Assembly (NCBI GenBank): GCA_947461335.1
Contig: CANHLB010000084.1
Span: 1-7,352, forward strand
Length of the DNA stretch: 7,352 nucleotides
DNA from: Burkholderiaceae bacterium
GTDB taxonomy: Bacteria; Pseudomonadota; Gammaproteobacteria; Burkholderiales; Burkholderiaceae
Direction of reading: 5' to 3'
The position numbers and the translations under genes are program-made. The notes beneath the pieces were generated by a model, which had not been told where the DNA came from, made no database searches, and was given only the letters and a program-made list of their open reading frames with translations. Every line of letters begins with the position of its first letter. The stretch's first letter is position 1. Shown here in pieces: positions 5,650-7,352 of the stretch.

Positions 5650-7352
5650 ATGTCAAAGACAGGCACTAATTTACCTGCTGGACCACAAAAAATGACCCCC
5701 TCAGAGGCCTTTGTCGAAACAATGGCCGCCAATAAGGTGACTGATATTTTTGGAATCATGGGCTCTGCCTTTATGGATGCAATGGATATTTTTGCTCCAG
5801 CTGGCATTCGTTTAATCCCAGTTGTGCATGAGCAGGGTGCGGCACATATGGCAGACGGCTACGCCCGAGTAAGCGGTCGTCATGGTGTTGTGATTGGTCA
5901 AAATGGACCTGGTATCAGTAATTGCGTTACTGCAATTGCAGCTGCTTATTGGGCACACAGCCCAGTAGTGATTGTGACTCCGGAGACTGGAACCATGGGA
6001 ATGGGATTGGGTGGCTTTCAGGAAGCCAATCAATTGCCAATGTTTGAAGAGTTCACTAAATACCAAGGGCATGTCAACAATCCAAAACGGATGGCTGAAT
6101 ATACCGGTCGTTGTTTTGATCGTGCGATGTCTGAAATGGGCCCAACCCAACTCAATATTCCACGTGATTATTTTTATGGTGAGATCGAAGTTGAGATTCC
6201 GCAACCCAATCGTCTTGATCGCGGCCCTGGTGGCGAGAAGAGCTTAAATGAAGCTGCAGAGTTATTAGCAAATGCGAAATTCCCAGTCATTATTTCTGGT
6301 GGTGGAGTAGTGATGGCTGACGGCGTAGAAGAATGCAAGGCCTTTGCTGAGCGCTTGGGTGCTCCAGTAGTGAATAGCTATCTACATAATGATTCCTTCC
6401 CAGCAAGTCATCCGCTATGGTGTGGACCTTTAGGCTATCAAGGCTCAAAGGCTGCTATGAAGCTGATTTCTCAGGCTGACGTAGTTGTTGCATTGGGCTC
6501 ACGCCTTGGACCATTTGGTACCTTGCCACAGCATGGCATGGATTATTGGCCTAAGAATGCCAAGATTATTCAGATTGATGCTGATAACAAGATGTTGGGC
6601 CTCGTTAAGAAAATTTCAGTAGGTATTTGTGGCGATGCAAAAGAAGCAGCAATTGCTTTGACTAAACGTTTAGCTGGCAAGACTCTAGCTTGTGATGCTA
6701 CTAAAGCTGAACGTGCCAAAACCATTGCAGCAGAAAAAGCAGCGTGGGAAAAAGAGTTAGACGAATGGACTCACGAACGCGACCCGTTCAGCCTTGACAT
6801 GATCGAAGAGCAGAAAAAAGAAAAGACTGCAACAGGTGGCCATTACTTGCATCCACGTCAAGTTCTACGTGAGCTTGAGAAAGCAATGCCAGCAGATGTG
6901 ATGGTGTCTACCGATATCGGTAATATCAATTCTGTAGCAAACAGCTACCTGCGTTTTGAAAAGCCACGTAGTTTCTTTGCTCCAATGAGTTTTGGTAACT
7001 GTGGTTATGCATTGCCAACCATTATTGGAGCAAAAACGGCCGCTCCTAATCGTCCTGCGATTGCTTATGCTGGTGATGGTGCGTGGGCGATGAGTATGGT
7101 GGAAATTCTGACTGCGGTTCGCCATGAGATTCCAGTGACAGCTGTGGTATTCCACAATCGTCAATGGGGTGCGGAGAAAAAGAATCAGGTAGATTTCTAT
7201 AACCGCCGTTTTGTTGCTGGTGAATTAGATAGCCCAAGTTTTGCGGAGATTGCTAAATCAATGGGCGCAGAGGGAATCGTGGTTGATGAGCTTGATCAAG
7301 TTGGCCCTGCTCTTAAGAAGGCGGTTGAGATGCAGATGAAAGAAGGTAAAAC
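5650..7352 (+). CDS. xsc: Sulfoacetaldehyde acetyltransferase Xsc (3' end outside window)
   Basis: 567 codons are visible and the frame is open to the window edge. Xsc is usually about 580-600 residues, so only a short C-terminal piece is missing. It is a thiamine diphosphate enzyme that converts sulfoacetaldehyde plus phosphate to acetyl phosphate and sulfite. Seen: the N-terminal pyrimidine-binding domain with VVHEQGAAHMADGYARVSG (58-76, catalytic Glu61), a central domain (about 195-345), and the diphosphate-binding motif starting GDGAWAMSMVEIL (475-487) and ending at Asn503. Xsc-specific stretches include FGIMGSAFMDAMDIF (34-48), GPTQLNIPRDYFYGEI (164-179) and RQWGAEKKNQVDFY (504-517). The ATG is supported by AGGAG at 5639-5643. 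The start adds about 14 residues before KMTPSEAF; an internal ATG at 5692 lacks a ribosome binding site. Acetyl phosphate normally goes to acetyl-CoA through Pta, whose gene may follow. Confidence 0.96.
   Translation, partial: MSKTGTNLPAGPQKMTPSEAFVETMAANKVTDIFGIMGSAFMDAMDIFAPAGIRLIPVVHEQGAAHMADGYARVSGRHGVVIGQNGPGISNCVTAIAAAYWAHSPVVIVTPETGTMGMGLGGFQEANQLPMFEEFTKYQGHVNNPKRMAEYTGRCFDRAMSEMGPTQLNIPRDYFYGEIEVEIPQPNRLDRGPGGEKSLNEAAELLANAKFPVIISGGGVVMADGVEECKAFAERLGAPVVNSYLHNDSFPASHPLWCGPLGYQGSKAAMKLISQADVVVALGSRLGPFGTLPQHGMDYWPKNAKIIQIDADNKMLGLVKKISVGICGDAKEAAIALTKRLAGKTLACDATKAERAKTIAAEKAAWEKELDEWTHERDPFSLDMIEEQKKEKTATGGHYLHPRQVLRELEKAMPADVMVSTDIGNINSVANSYLRFEKPRSFFAPMSFGNCGYALPTIIGAKTAAPNRPAIAYAGDGAWAMSMVEILTAVRHEIPVTAVVFHNRQWGAEKKNQVDFYNRRFVAGELDSPSFAEIAKSMGAEGIVVDELDQVGPALKKAVEMQMKEGK

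Noticed and set aside
5812..7237. Open frames opposite or out of frame within xsc (5812-6204 minus, 6011-6247 plus, 6865-7164 and 7046-7237 minus)
   Set aside because: The xsc frame reads unbroken through all of them with conserved thiamine-enzyme motifs; their predicted proteins are rich in His, Cys and Trp and look like shadows.
1..7352. CRISPR arrays, insertion sequences, tRNA or rRNA genes, attachment sites
   Set aside because: No regularly spaced repeats, transposase-like frames, cloverleaf-like segments or terminal repeats were seen; the window is nearly all coding sequence of uniform character.

Overview
This window looks like an organosulfonate degradation locus from a moderately AT-rich proteobacterium. 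By eye the base composition is near 45% G+C, the genes are tightly packed and the proteins look betaproteobacterial, so a freshwater Burkholderiaceae member such as Polynucleobacter is my best guess. That placement is inference; no rRNA or marker gene is present to confirm it.

Layout. (1) Bases 1-2785, plus strand, appear to be one operon. It holds the 3' half of an Ldh-family 2-hydroxyacid dehydrogenase (probably the (R)-sulfolactate dehydrogenase ComC), then suyA and suyB, the two subunits of (R)-sulfolactate sulfo-lyase, then a GntR/UTRA-type transcriptional regulator. (2) Bases 2782-5507, minus strand, hold a two-gene unit: a CobS-like AAA+ ATPase followed by a CobT-like von Willebrand A (VWA) protein. 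It converges on the regulator gene so tightly that the two stop codons share the same TTAA. (3) Bases 5508-5649 are a divergent intergenic region with a recognisable sigma-70-like promoter for xsc, a wide inverted repeat over its -35 and a small perfect palindrome just after the predicted transcription start. (4) From 5650 to the window edge, plus strand, is xsc, sulfoacetaldehyde acetyltransferase, lacking only its last few dozen residues.

How the genes fit together. ComC links sulfopyruvate and (R)-sulfolactate, and SuyAB cleaves (R)-sulfolactate to pyruvate and sulfite. Xsc cleaves sulfoacetaldehyde, made from taurine, isethionate, sulfoacetate or sulfopyruvate, to acetyl phosphate and sulfite. 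The locus therefore carries a C3 and a C2 desulfonation route. The GntR regulator probably senses a sulfonate intermediate. No sulfite or sulfate exporter, sulfite dehydrogenase, sulfonate transporter, sulfopyruvate decarboxylase or phosphotransacetylase is visible; these may lie outside the window.

The most intriguing part is the CobS/CobT-like pair between the two desulfonation modules with no CobN or other cobalamin gene in view. It may be a chelatase module that merely sits here, or a MoxR/VWA-style activase or metal-insertion machine for a sulfonate enzyme. The second idea is a hypothesis from gene position only.
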